Below, piece after piece: positions 24,726-32,733 of a stretch of DNA of 44,629 bases. The notes beneath the pieces were generated by a model, which saw only the letters and a list, made by a program, of their open reading frames with translations, searched no databases and was not told the origin of the DNA. The position numbers were made by a program, and so were the translations under genes. This stretch comes from JARICQ01 sp964428475 (GTDB taxonomy: Bacteria > Bacillota > Clostridia > Tissierellales > Tissierellaceae): positions 1 to 44,629 of the forward strand of contig CAYRYO010000011.1 in the NCBI GenBank assembly GCA_964428475.1, read 5' to 3'. Numbering within the stretch: position 1 is the first letter of the stretch; each line of letters opens with the position of its first letter.

Positions 24726-25847
24726 ATGTCAGCAGGATTAGAAATACAATTAATAGCTATTATAGTAGCTGTAGCTTGTTCTCTTCCAGGGGTGTTTTTA
24801 GTACTTAGAAAGATGTCTATGATGAGTGATGCCATAACGCATACAATACTTCTTGGAATAGTAATAGCATTTTTCATTACTGAAAGCCTTACATCACCAC
24901 TTTTAATAGTTGGAGCGGCTATCATGGGCCTTATAACAGTATTTTTAACAGAAATGCTTAATAACACTAGGCTTGTATCGGAGGATTCTGCTATAGGAAT
25001 AGTGTTTCCCTTGCTCTTTAGTATAGCTATAATAATAATATCAAGATATGCGGGTTCAGTTCACTTAGATACAGATTCGGTATTACTTGGAGAATTGGCA
25101 TATGCACCTTTTAATAGGCTAGTTTTATTTGGAAGGGACATAGGACCTAAAGCTATATATTCAATGGGAATTATTCTCTTATTAAATTTAGTCTTTATAG
25201 TGATGTTTTTTAAAGAATTAAAAATAGTTACATTTGATCCAGCATTAGCTACAATACTTGGATTTGCACCTTCTTTAATTCACTACACTCTTATGGCACT
25301 TGTGTCAATTACAGCTGTAGGGGCATTTGAATCTGTAGGTTCTATACTAGTTATAGCATTTATGATAGGACCTCCAATAACGGCTTATCTTCTTACAGAT
25401 GATTTAAAAGTCATGGTAATACTAAGTGCATTTATAGGATCCTTAAATGGAGTACTTGGATATCAATTTGCTTCTTATTTTGATGTATCAATAGCAGGAT
25501 CTATGGCACTTATGACAGGGATAGTCTTTCTGCTTATATTTATAATTGCACCTAAGAAGGGTCTTTTTACTATAATGAGAAGAAGATCATTGCAAAAGAT
25601 AGAATTTGCAGAAAAATCTCTGCTATTTCATATATTTAATCATGAAGGCGATGAAAACGAAAAGGCAGAACTCGGTGTAAATACAATACAAAAACATGTA
25701 AATTGGGATAAGGTATTTTTAAATAAGATGATAAATGATTTAAAAGGAGATAAAAAGATATATATAGATGACGATATTATAAGACTAACTAAAGAGGGAA
25801 GGGACTATGCAGTAAAGAGTTATGAGGAAATAGTTTCAGAGTTTTAA
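24726..25847 (+). CDS. Second Mn/Zn ABC transporter permease with C-terminal winged-helix-like domain
   Basis: A 373-residue paralogue of the preceding permease. The membrane part (about residues 1-285) contains LRKMSMMSDAITHTILLGIVIAF, FESVGSILVIAFMIGPPITAYLLTDDLKVM and a final segment ending IIAPKKGLF. The tail (about 290-373) again reads as a winged helix: EKSLLFHIFNHEGDENEKAEL, VFLNKMINDLKGDKKIYIDDD and IRLTKEGRDYAVKSYEEI. Two different permeases imply a heterodimeric channel, as in TroCD. The start codon follows the previous stop directly, so translation is coupled. A strong terminator begins two bases after the stop codon. Confidence 0.85.
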   Translation: MSAGLEIQLIAIIVAVACSLPGVFLVLRKMSMMSDAITHTILLGIVIAFFITESLTSPLLIVGAAIMGLITVFLTEMLNNTRLVSEDSAIGIVFPLLFSIAIIIISRYAGSVHLDTDSVLLGELAYAPFNRLVLFGRDIGPKAIYSMGIILLLNLVFIVMFFKELKIVTFDPALATILGFAPSLIHYTLMALVSITAVGAFESVGSILVIAFMIGPPITAYLLTDDLKVMVILSAFIGSLNGVLGYQFASYFDVSIAGSMALMTGIVFLLIFIIAPKKGLFTIMRRRSLQKIEFAEKSLLFHIFNHEGDENEKAELGVNTIQKHVNWDKVFLNKMINDLKGDKKIYIDDDIIRLTKEGRDYAVKSYEEIVSEF

Positions 25848-25848
25848 G

Positions 25849-25882
25849 ATATATAGACAAGGATCCCTTGTCTATATATTTT
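25849..25882. terminator. Bidirectional terminator after the metal importer operon
   Basis: ATATATAGACAAGG (25849-25862) and CCTTGTCTATATAT (25866-25879) are perfect 14-base arms with a 3-base loop, then TTT. It lies between the convergent permease gene and the DUF457 gene and can act on both strands. Confidence 0.8.
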
Positions 25883-25886
25883 GATA

Positions 25887-26477
25887 TTAAGTAATTTGCA
25901 AGTTTTTAAGTATAAGTATAAGGGAATAACAACTAAGTATAATAAATATTAACTTTTCTGCACTATTATTTGTCTTGATGACTATAGGTGCAGAAATATT
26001 TTTTTTGATAGGATAAAATAACTTTATACCTTGAGAGGTAAAAAAATCAGCTATCAGATGAAGAGCAAATCCCATTACAAATCCAGTATATATATATTCC
26101 ATATTGTACTCTATAGCTATAAACTTTACTAAAAATGAATATGAAAGTAGACCAATAAGACTGTGAGTGAATCCCCTATGCATTGATATGCCTATAAGTC
26201 CACAAGCTATACCTAAAAATAGCAATACCTTTAGATATGTTGAAAGATAAGCATATACAAATAAACCTCCAATTACCAAATAGAAAAGGGTTTTAAAGAA
26301 TTTATTTTTAAAAAACAATATTTTTTGATTTAATTTTGATTTAGGATGATCTAAATCTGGGAATAGTGAACTAATAGCAGTAGTAGCTACCATTATAATT
26401 TGATTTTCCAAAGCTTGCCCCTGAGTAATGGTAAGAGCTGCAGCTATTCCGATGGCTATGTGTGTCTTTCCTGTCAT
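25887..26477 (-). CDS. YdjM/DUF457-type membrane-bound metal-dependent hydrolase
   Basis: A 196-residue membrane protein with about four or five hydrophobic segments. Family marks are MTGKTHIAIGIAAALT at the N-terminus (conserved T-H), SLFPDLDHPKSKLNQKI (about residues 46-62, the D-x-D-H-x-x-S motif), MHRGFTHSLIGL (about 96-107) and HLIADFFTSQGIKLFYPIKK (about 146-165). The His/Asp residues would bind metal; the substrate is unknown. The start is ATG 26477, chosen because AGGAGG precedes it and because it gives the conserved N-terminus; the frame is open 12 codons further. Confidence 0.85.
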   Translation of the reverse strand: MTGKTHIAIGIAAALTITQGQALENQIIMVATTAISSLFPDLDHPKSKLNQKILFFKNKFFKTLFYLVIGGLFVYAYLSTYLKVLLFLGIACGLIGISMHRGFTHSLIGLLSYSFLVKFIAIEYNMEYIYTGFVMGFALHLIADFFTSQGIKLFYPIKKNISAPIVIKTNNSAEKLIFIILSCYSLILILKNLQIT

Positions 26478-26657
26478 GATAATTCCTCCTAGATGTCTGA
26501 ATAAGTGTTCCATCTAAAGTATAACCTTTATAGAACGTATATTCAAGCAAAATATATAATGCAAGTTAGCATACTGGGGATATATTTTCAAGATATTATA
26601 TTATTTTTAGCATAATAGTTAGTGTTATATTATACTATGATAATATACTTGTAATCC

Positions 26658-26686
26658 TTGACTTTAACATTGTAAGATTATAAAAT
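26658..26686 (+). promoter_or_regulatory. Predicted sigma-A promoter of the threonine operon
   Basis: TTGACT (26658-26663), a 17-base spacer and TAAAAT (26681-26686) lie 33 bases before the aspartokinase start codon. The remaining 26514-26657 region contains no recognisable lysine riboswitch, T-box or leader peptide, so feedback is probably at the enzyme level. Confidence 0.6.
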
Positions 26687-26718
26687 AATAAAAACATGAT
26701 ATCTTTAGGGGGAAAAAA

Positions 26719-28038
26719 ATGCAAGACATTATAGTAGCTAAATTTGGTGGAAGTTCATTGGCAGATAGCAGTCAAATGAAAAAAGCATATGATATAATAA
26801 AGTCAAATGTCAAAATAAAATATATAATACCTTCAGCACCGGGGAAAAGAGATAGAGAGGATCACAAGATAACAGATCTTTTATTGATGTGTTATCAACT
26901 AGTATCTCATAGTCTATCTTTCCACGAGATATATATGGTCATAGAAGATAGATTTAGAGAAATAGTAAATGGATTAAATTTAGATATAAACATAGATGAG
27001 CTCTTAAATGAGATAGAGCTAAAGATGAAAAATGGAGCATCAAGAGATTACTGTGCGAGCAGGGGTGAGTATTTAAATGGTATTATATTAGCAAAATACT
27101 TGGAAGTTCCATTTATAGATGCAAAAGAACTTATATTATTTGATAGTAATGCTCATCTAAATGAAAGAGAAACATTAGAAAATATAAAGCACAAATTGAG
27201 TGATATAGAATATTGTGTTATACCAGGCTTTTATGGAGCTGATGAGGATGGCAATATTAGAACATTCTCAAGAGGCGGTTCTGATATTACAGGTTCTATA
27301 ATAGCTAGCGGAGTAGGGGCTAGTCTCTATGAAAACTGGACAGATGTGTCCGGATTTTTGATGGCAGACCCAGCTATTGTAAAAGATGCTAAACCAATTG
27401 AAAACATAACATATAGGGAACTTAGAGAGCTTTCGTATATGGGGGCCCCAGTACTACACGCGGAGGCGATATTTCCAGTGAAGAAAAGAAATATACCGAT
27501 AAATATTAAAAATACAAATAGACCAGAGGATCCAGGAACCATGATAGTATATGATTTAGAACTTGAAAATACAATAGGAGAAATAAGTGGAATAGCTGGA
27601 AAAAAAGATTTTACAGTAATATCAATAGAAAAGACATTTATGATTAGAGAAAAAGATTTCTTTAGAAAGATAATATCTGTATTTGAGACAAATGACATAG
27701 CTATAGAACATATGCCGTCAAGCATAGACTCTGTATCTATTATAGTTTCTGATCTAGAATTAGATGGAAAGTTGCACAAGATAACAGAAGAACTAAATAT
27801 ATATTGTAATCCTGATAAGATAATATGCTATGCTAATATGGCTCTTATAGCTGTAGTGGGCAGAGGAATGATAAATAAAAAGGGAGTATCTGCTAAGGTT
27901 TTTAAAGCTGTGGCAGATGGAGATGTAAATGTTAGAATGATATTACAGGGTTCAAGTGAATTAAATATAATAGTGGGAGTAGAAAATAAAGATTTTGAAA
28001 AGGCTATAATATCTATACATGATGCCTTTAAAGAATAA
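26719..28038 (+). CDS. Aspartate kinase
   Basis: A 439-residue aspartokinase, the first step from aspartate to threonine, lysine and methionine. Visible motifs: VAKFGGSSLAD at the N-terminus (ATP-binding K-F-G-G-S-S), SRGEYLNGIILAKYL (about residue 114, substrate region), FSRGGSDITGSIIASGVGA (about 183) and the C-terminal pair of ACT domains (about 295-439, with VVGRGMINKKGVSAKVFKAVADGDVNVRMILQGSSELNIIVGVE), where a feedback amino acid would bind. Given the threonine genes downstream, threonine is the natural candidate. The ribosome binding site is AGGGGG. First gene of the ask-asd-thrC-thrB operon. Confidence 0.93.
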   Translation: MQDIIVAKFGGSSLADSSQMKKAYDIIKSNVKIKYIIPSAPGKRDREDHKITDLLLMCYQLVSHSLSFHEIYMVIEDRFREIVNGLNLDINIDELLNEIELKMKNGASRDYCASRGEYLNGIILAKYLEVPFIDAKELILFDSNAHLNERETLENIKHKLSDIEYCVIPGFYGADEDGNIRTFSRGGSDITGSIIASGVGASLYENWTDVSGFLMADPAIVKDAKPIENITYRELRELSYMGAPVLHAEAIFPVKKRNIPINIKNTNRPEDPGTMIVYDLELENTIGEISGIAGKKDFTVISIEKTFMIREKDFFRKIISVFETNDIAIEHMPSSIDSVSIIVSDLELDGKLHKITEELNIYCNPDKIICYANMALIAVVGRGMINKKGVSAKVFKAVADGDVNVRMILQGSSELNIIVGVENKDFEKAIISIHDAFKE

Positions 28039-28049
28039 TGGAGGTTAAT

Positions 28050-29021
28050 ATGAAAAATCACAATTTAGCAGTAGTAGGAGCGACAGGACTTGTTGGAAGC
28101 ACAATAATAAAGGTTTTAGAGGAGAGAGATTTTCAGGTTAACAAAATAAAATTTCTAGCATCAAAAAGATCAGCTGGTAGCAAAATATTATTTAAAGATA
28201 GAGAATATATAGTGGAAGAATTAAATAAAAACTCATTTGGTGATGTAGAATATGCATTATTTGCAGCAGGTGGAGCTATAAGTGAACAATATGCAGAGAT
28301 AGCAGTTGAAAATGGAGTAATTGTAATAGACAATAGTAGCGTGTTTAGAATGCGAGAAGATGTGCCATTGCTAGTGCCAGAAGTAAATCCCCAAGATATA
28401 AAATGGAATAATGGAATAATTGCAAATCCAAATTGTTCAACTACACAAGCAGTAGTACCGCTTAAAAAACTTCATTCAAGGCTTAAAATAAAGAGAATAG
28501 TCTATTCCACATATCAAGCAGTTTCAGGATCAGGTCTAAAAGGGCTGGATGATCTAAAAAATGGAACAAAGGATTGCTATCCTCACAACATTACTGGTAA
28601 TGTTATTCCTCATATTGATGTATTTGAGAAGAATGGATATACCAAAGAAGAAATGAAAATGATCAATGAGACCAAGAAAATATTAAATGACGATAACATA
28701 AATATAACAGCTACAGCAGTAAGAGTACCTGTAGAATATTCACATAGTATATCCATAAACTTGGAATTTGAGAAACCATTTGAATTAGAAGAAGTTAGAG
28801 CTATACTAGAAGCTACTAATGGGGTAGTGGTCATGGATGATATAAATACAAATTTATATCCATTGCCAAGTGATATAAGGGGAAAAGACAGTGTCTATGT
28901 CGGTAGGATAAGAAGAGACTTTAGTGTGGAAAATGGAATAAACTTATGGGTAGTAGCTGATAATGTAAGAAAAGGTGCAGCTACAAATGCAGTGCAAATA
29001 CTTGAATTGCTTGTAAAATAA
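28050..29021 (+). CDS. asd: Aspartate-semialdehyde dehydrogenase
   Basis: A 323-residue enzyme that reduces aspartyl phosphate to the semialdehyde with NADPH. Seen: Rossmann motif VVGATGLVGSTI (about residues 8-19), active-site Cys129 in NPNCSTTQAVVPL, YQAVSGSGLKGLDDL (about 159) and RVPVEYSHSISINLEF with the catalytic His (about 234). The start is ATG 28050, placed after GGAGG; the frame opens 12 bases earlier at an ATG that overlaps the ribosome binding site and is rejected. It follows aspartokinase by 11 bases. Confidence 0.95.
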   Translation: MKNHNLAVVGATGLVGSTIIKVLEERDFQVNKIKFLASKRSAGSKILFKDREYIVEELNKNSFGDVEYALFAAGGAISEQYAEIAVENGVIVIDNSSVFRMREDVPLLVPEVNPQDIKWNNGIIANPNCSTTQAVVPLKKLHSRLKIKRIVYSTYQAVSGSGLKGLDDLKNGTKDCYPHNITGNVIPHIDVFEKNGYTKEEMKMINETKKILNDDNINITATAVRVPVEYSHSISINLEFEKPFELEEVRAILEATNGVVVMDDINTNLYPLPSDIRGKDSVYVGRIRRDFSVENGINLWVVADNVRKGAATNAVQILELLVK

Positions 29022-29039
29022 ACACTAGGAGGAAAATAC

Positions 29040-30521
29040 TTGAAATACACAAGTAGCAGAAATAAAAATTTGAGAGTACCAGCTAGTGAGGCAATAGTAA
29101 AGGGAATATCAGATGATGGTGGTTTATTTGTTCCACTTCAAATTCCAAGAGTGAAAGATATAAATGCGTGGGTAGACCTTAGCTATAGAGATTTAGCATA
29201 TGAAGTTATGCGATTATATTTTACAGATTTCCCCAAAGATGTACTTAGAGAGTTAATAGAAAAAGCATATGATGAGAAATTTGAATATAAAGATATAGCT
29301 CCCTTGAAAAAGTTGGGAGATGAGTATTTTTTAGAGCTATTTCATGGGCCTACTCTTGCATTTAAAGATATGGCCCTATCTATACTTCCACATTTACTTA
29401 AAGCATCACTTGAGTTACAAGCTATAAACAAGGAAGTAGTTATATTAACTGCTACATCGGGAGATACAGGTAAAGCTGCATTGGAAGGGTTTGCAGATAT
29501 CCCTGGCATCAAGATAGTAGTATTTTATCCAATTGAAGGAGTAAGTAAAATTCAAAAATTGCAGATGATAACCCAGGGTGGATCAAATACCTCAGTAGTT
29601 GGAATAAATGGAAATTTTGATGATGCTCAAACTGGAGTAAAGAATATCTTTAACGATATAGCTTTAAAAGAGAGACTATTAGAAAGTGGCTATATACTGT
29701 CTTCTGCAAATTCAATAAATATAGGAAGATTAATTCCTCAAGTAGTTTATTATTTTTATAGTTATTTGAATTTATTAAAGAGAAGTGAAATCAAAAAAGG
29801 TGAAACAATAAATATATCAGTTCCTACGGGCAACTTTGGAAATATACTTGCAGCTTTCTATGCAAAAGAAATGGGTCTACCTGTAAATAAACTTATATGT
29901 GCTTCCAATGAAAACAAAGTACTTACAGATTTTTTGAATACAAAAGTTTACGATAAGAGAAGAGACTTGGTGGTTACTTCATCGCCTTCTATGGATATAC
30001 TTGTATCAAGTAATTTGGAAAGACTTATAGATTATTTAAATAAAGACCAAAACTCAGTAATAGAATCTATGTCAAGTTTAAATAAAGATGGATTATATAA
30101 GGTCAGTGATATTGATATAAGTGATTTTTATGGAGATTATGCTAGTGAAGAAGAAGTTGTATCTGAAATAGAGAGAGTATATGACAAATACAATTATTTA
30201 ATAGATACTCATACTGCAGTAGCTTCAAAGGTATATGAAAAGTACAAGGATAAATATGGAGATTCTACAAAGACGGTTGTAGTATCTACTGCAAGTCCCT
30301 TTAAGTTTCCAAAGACTGTTGCAAGTTCAATAGGACTAGACATTAAGGACAAAGATGAATTTTCTATAATAGAATTGTTAAATAAAAAAACTTGTCTTGA
30401 CATACCATCTGGAATAAAAACTCTAAAAGATAGAAAGATAATACATGATCTTGTCATAGATAAAGAAAAGATGAGTGAAACCATTATAGGATTTTTGAAA
30501 TTAGGTGGAAGAGATGATTAA
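29040..30521 (+). CDS. thrC: Threonine synthase
   Basis: A 493-residue PLP enzyme that converts phosphohomoserine to threonine. Typical parts are KYTSSRNKNLRVPASEAIVKGISDDGGLFVP (N-terminal domain), GPTLAFKDMALS with the PLP-binding Lys (about residue 109), TATSGDTGKAALEGF (about 140-154), SANSINIGRLIPQ and PTGNFGNILAAF (about 262, phosphate-binding). Length fits the long bacterial/fungal type. The start is TTG at 29040 with AGGAGG upstream, giving the conserved MKYTSSR beginning. Its last 8 bases overlap thrB. Confidence 0.95.
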   Translation: MKYTSSRNKNLRVPASEAIVKGISDDGGLFVPLQIPRVKDINAWVDLSYRDLAYEVMRLYFTDFPKDVLRELIEKAYDEKFEYKDIAPLKKLGDEYFLELFHGPTLAFKDMALSILPHLLKASLELQAINKEVVILTATSGDTGKAALEGFADIPGIKIVVFYPIEGVSKIQKLQMITQGGSNTSVVGINGNFDDAQTGVKNIFNDIALKERLLESGYILSSANSINIGRLIPQVVYYFYSYLNLLKRSEIKKGETINISVPTGNFGNILAAFYAKEMGLPVNKLICASNENKVLTDFLNTKVYDKRRDLVVTSSPSMDILVSSNLERLIDYLNKDQNSVIESMSSLNKDGLYKVSDIDISDFYGDYASEEEVVSEIERVYDKYNYLIDTHTAVASKVYEKYKDKYGDSTKTVVVSTASPFKFPKTVASSIGLDIKDKDEFSIIELLNKKTCLDIPSGIKTLKDRKIIHDLVIDKEKMSETIIGFLKLGGRDD

Positions 30522-31395
30522 AGTAAGAGTTCCGGCTACGTCAGCAAATCTAGGACCAGGCTTTGATAGTCTTGGGCTTGCACTCGATATGTATAATACA
30601 TTTAGCTTTGAAGAAATAGATAGTGGTATTGAAATACTAGGAGTTCCAGAGGATTACAGTGGCCAAGATAATTTGATATACAAGTCTATGATAAAGACAT
30701 TTGAAAAGATAAGTTATAAAAGTAGAGGGATGAGAATAACAGTTGAAGATGATATTCCTATATCCCGAGGACTTGGAAGCAGTGCAGCTTGTATAGTAGC
30801 TGGTGTAGTAGGGGCCAATGAGATTTCAAAGGCAAAGCTTAGGAAAGAAGATATATTGGAAATTGCCACAGAAATAGAAGGACATCCAGATAATGTAGCA
30901 CCTGCTATATTTGGAGGCTTAATTACCTCCATGACTGATGGTGGAAATATAATATACAATAGAGTCAATATAGAGGCTAAATTTAAATTTGTAGCTTTAA
31001 TTCCTGAATTTACACTATCTACAGAAAAAGCTAGATCTGTACTTCCAAAAACTATAGCCTATAGTGATGCAGTAGAAAATGTAGGAAGAGTAAGTATGCT
31101 TCTTGCAGCACTAATAAATGGCAGATTAGATTTACTTGGATATGGATTTAAGGATAACTTACATCAGCCTTATAGGGGTCAGTTAATTGAAGGCTATTTT
31201 GATATAGTAAAAAAATGTGAACAATTAGGGTCCATAGGAACTTACTTAAGTGGTGCAGGTCCTACTATTATGAATTTGATAGAATATGAAAATATTAGTT
31301 TCAATGAAGAGATAAAGGCCTACCTAGATAGTTTGGATAAAAAATGGCATACAAGAAATTTAAGTTTAGATTTTGAAGGTTTTAAATTATTATAA
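30514..31395 (+). CDS. thrB: Homoserine kinase
   Basis: A 293-residue GHMP kinase that phosphorylates homoserine. It shows the N-terminal VRVPATSANLGPGFDSLGLAL (about residues 4-24), the ATP loop PISRGLGSSAACIVAG (about 83-98), EGHPDNVAPAIFGGL (about 125-139) and the C-terminal YLSGAGPTIMNL (about 246-257). The start at 30514 is chosen because AGGTGGA precedes it and the conserved motif then begins at residue 4; it overlaps thrC (ATGATTAA). No homoserine dehydrogenase gene (hom) is present in the window, so the operon lacks that pathway step. Confidence 0.94.
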   Translation: MIKVRVPATSANLGPGFDSLGLALDMYNTFSFEEIDSGIEILGVPEDYSGQDNLIYKSMIKTFEKISYKSRGMRITVEDDIPISRGLGSSAACIVAGVVGANEISKAKLRKEDILEIATEIEGHPDNVAPAIFGGLITSMTDGGNIIYNRVNIEAKFKFVALIPEFTLSTEKARSVLPKTIAYSDAVENVGRVSMLLAALINGRLDLLGYGFKDNLHQPYRGQLIEGYFDIVKKCEQLGSIGTYLSGAGPTIMNLIEYENISFNEEIKAYLDSLDKKWHTRNLSLDFEGFKLL

Positions 31396-31431
31396 AAATA
31401 GAAGTAAAGCATATGCTTTACTTCTATTTTT
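31394..31431. terminator. Bidirectional terminator between thrB and the SelW-like gene
   Basis: Perfect 17-base arms (31394-31410 and 31415-31431) around the loop ATAT, with A and T runs at the outer ends, so it works in both directions. The arm begins inside the thrB stop codon. It ends the threonine operon and the minus-strand selenoprotein gene. Confidence 0.88.
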
Positions 31432-31457
31432 ATAAGGAGTCAATTTAACTATGATAT

Positions 31458-31700
31458 TTATCCAATCTTACTTCTTACTATATTTTCTACTTCGTCATTC
31501 TCTGGGTATTGACCAGTTTCTTTTTTAGAGAATATAAGTTCATCTCCAAAACTAACTTCAAGCACCCCACCACTTGATGGAATAAGTGAAATTTCGGCAA
31601 TATTATTCTTGTGCTCATTTAAAAGTTTTCTTGCTAGAGCTACTGCTCTACCTAGATAACCTCAAGAGGTACAATACTCAATTGTAATTTTTTCCTTCAT
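31458..31700 (-). CDS. SelW-like (Rdx / SelT-SelW-SelH family) selenoprotein
   Basis: An 80-residue protein readable only if the in-frame TGA at 31662-31664 is selenocysteine. From ATG 31700 (GGGGTGA upstream) it reads MKEKITIEYCTS, Sec13, GYLGRAVALARKLL and so on to TAA at 31458-31460. The N-terminal strand followed by Y-C-x-x-U-x-Y-x-x-R-A is the Rdx-family redox motif (C10-x-x-U13), and the later GGVLEVSFGDELIFSKKETG with YPENDEV is equally typical. The whole thioredoxin-like fold is present. These proteins are thought to act as small cytoplasmic redox partners. A perfect hairpin follows the UGA. It stands alone, convergent with thrB. Ordinary gene finding breaks it at the TGA. Confidence 0.9.
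31635..31664 (-). promoter_or_regulatory. Sec UGA codon and SECIS-like hairpin in the SelW-like gene
   Basis: After the UGA (31664-31662) and 11 further bases, TAGAGC (31650-31645), loop AGTA (31644-31641) and GCTCTA (31640-31635) form a perfect 6-bp stem on the coding strand. The loop contains GU and lies 18-21 bases after the UGA, inside the usual distance for a bacterial SECIS. Confidence 0.75.
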
Positions 31701-31811
31701 AAAATCACCCCATATCTAATATAATTAAAGCTTATATTGCATACTATAAATATACTTACCCTAATTAGTTTATATTACCCAAAATAAAATATATTATTTT
31801 CAAAAACCATA

Positions 31812-31840
31812 TTGACAAGAAAACCATTATGTCATACTAT
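31812..31840 (+). promoter_or_regulatory. Predicted sigma-A promoter of the PPDK operon
   Basis: TTGACA (31812-31817), exactly 17 bases, then TACTAT (31835-31840), close to consensus, 51 bases before the regulator start codon. An inverted repeat TACTATA ... TATAGTA (31835-31841 and 31857-31863) overlaps the -10 box and could be an operator. Confidence 0.75.
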
Positions 31841-31890
31841 ATAAGCATAAATATCGTATAGTATAACACATTTAAAAAAGAGGTGATATT

Positions 31891-32712
31891 TTGGAAGAAC
31901 TTAAGGTGTATATAATATCAGATTCACTAGGAGAAACAGGAGAAATAGTATTGAAGGCTGCTATTGCACAATTTCAAACGGATGATTATGAAATAAGCAG
32001 ATATTCACGTATAAAGGACATAGTAAAGCTTGAAAAAATAATGAAAGAAGCAGCAAATGAAGAAAATGTAATCGTAGTCTATACTTTAGTAAATCAAAAA
32101 TTAGTTGCATTTGTAAATTACTTTGCAAAAGCATTTGATATCATAGCAATTGATGTAATGAGCCCATTAATTAAAGCTTTAAGTGATAAATTAAATAACA
32201 AGCCAAGTGGAAGATCTGGTGCTATAAGACAATTAGACGAAGCATATTTTAGCAGAGTAGCAGCCATTGAATTCGCTGTAAAATATGATGATGGAAAAGA
32301 TCCTAGAGGGTTTTTAGATGCAGATTTAGTATTAATTGGAGTATCGAGAACATCAAAGACTCCACTCTCCATGTATTTAGCAAACAAAAATATAAAAGTA
32401 GCCAATTTGCCACTGGTTGTAGAATCTCAACCACCTAAGGAGATATATCAGGTTTCAGCAAAGAAGGTAATTGGCCTTACAAATACACCAGAAAAACTAA
32501 ATGAAATAAGAGAAGAAAGACTAAAATCTCTGGGGCTTCCACAAAACTCGAATTATGCTAATTTATCCAGAATACTCGATGAACTTGAGTACGCAGACAA
32601 GATAATTAGGAAAATAGGATGTCCAGTAATAAATGTATCCAATAAGGCCATAGAAGAAACAGCAGATATAATATTATCCCTAATGGAAAAGAGTGGAATA
32701 AGTGTTGAATAA
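31891..32712 (+). CDS. Pyruvate, phosphate dikinase regulatory protein (DUF299 bifunctional kinase/phosphorylase)
   Basis: A 273-residue protein of the PEP synthase/PPDK regulatory family: it inactivates PPDK by ADP-dependent phosphorylation of a Thr next to the catalytic His and reactivates it with phosphate. Visible: VYIISDSLGETGEIVLKAA at the N-terminus, the P-loop GVSRTSKTP (residues 150-158) and IGLTNTPEKLNEIREERLKSLG (about 194-215), all family hallmarks. The start is TTG 31891 behind AAAGAGGTGA. It lies 21 bases before the gene of its target PPDK. Confidence 0.93.
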   Translation: MEELKVYIISDSLGETGEIVLKAAIAQFQTDDYEISRYSRIKDIVKLEKIMKEAANEENVIVVYTLVNQKLVAFVNYFAKAFDIIAIDVMSPLIKALSDKLNNKPSGRSGAIRQLDEAYFSRVAAIEFAVKYDDGKDPRGFLDADLVLIGVSRTSKTPLSMYLANKNIKVANLPLVVESQPPKEIYQVSAKKVIGLTNTPEKLNEIREERLKSLGLPQNSNYANLSRILDELEYADKIIRKIGCPVINVSNKAIEETADIILSLMEKSGISVE

Positions 32713-32733
32713 TATTTGGAAGGAGAATATAGA

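Noticed and set aside
26514..26718. Riboswitch or T-box leader before aspartokinase
   Set aside because: No T-box core or lysine riboswitch-like set of helices was recognised; only a sigma-A-like promoter close to the gene.
30209..30484. Minus-strand frame of 91 residues inside thrC
   Set aside because: It is the shadow of a well-conserved gene, with no ribosome binding site of its own.
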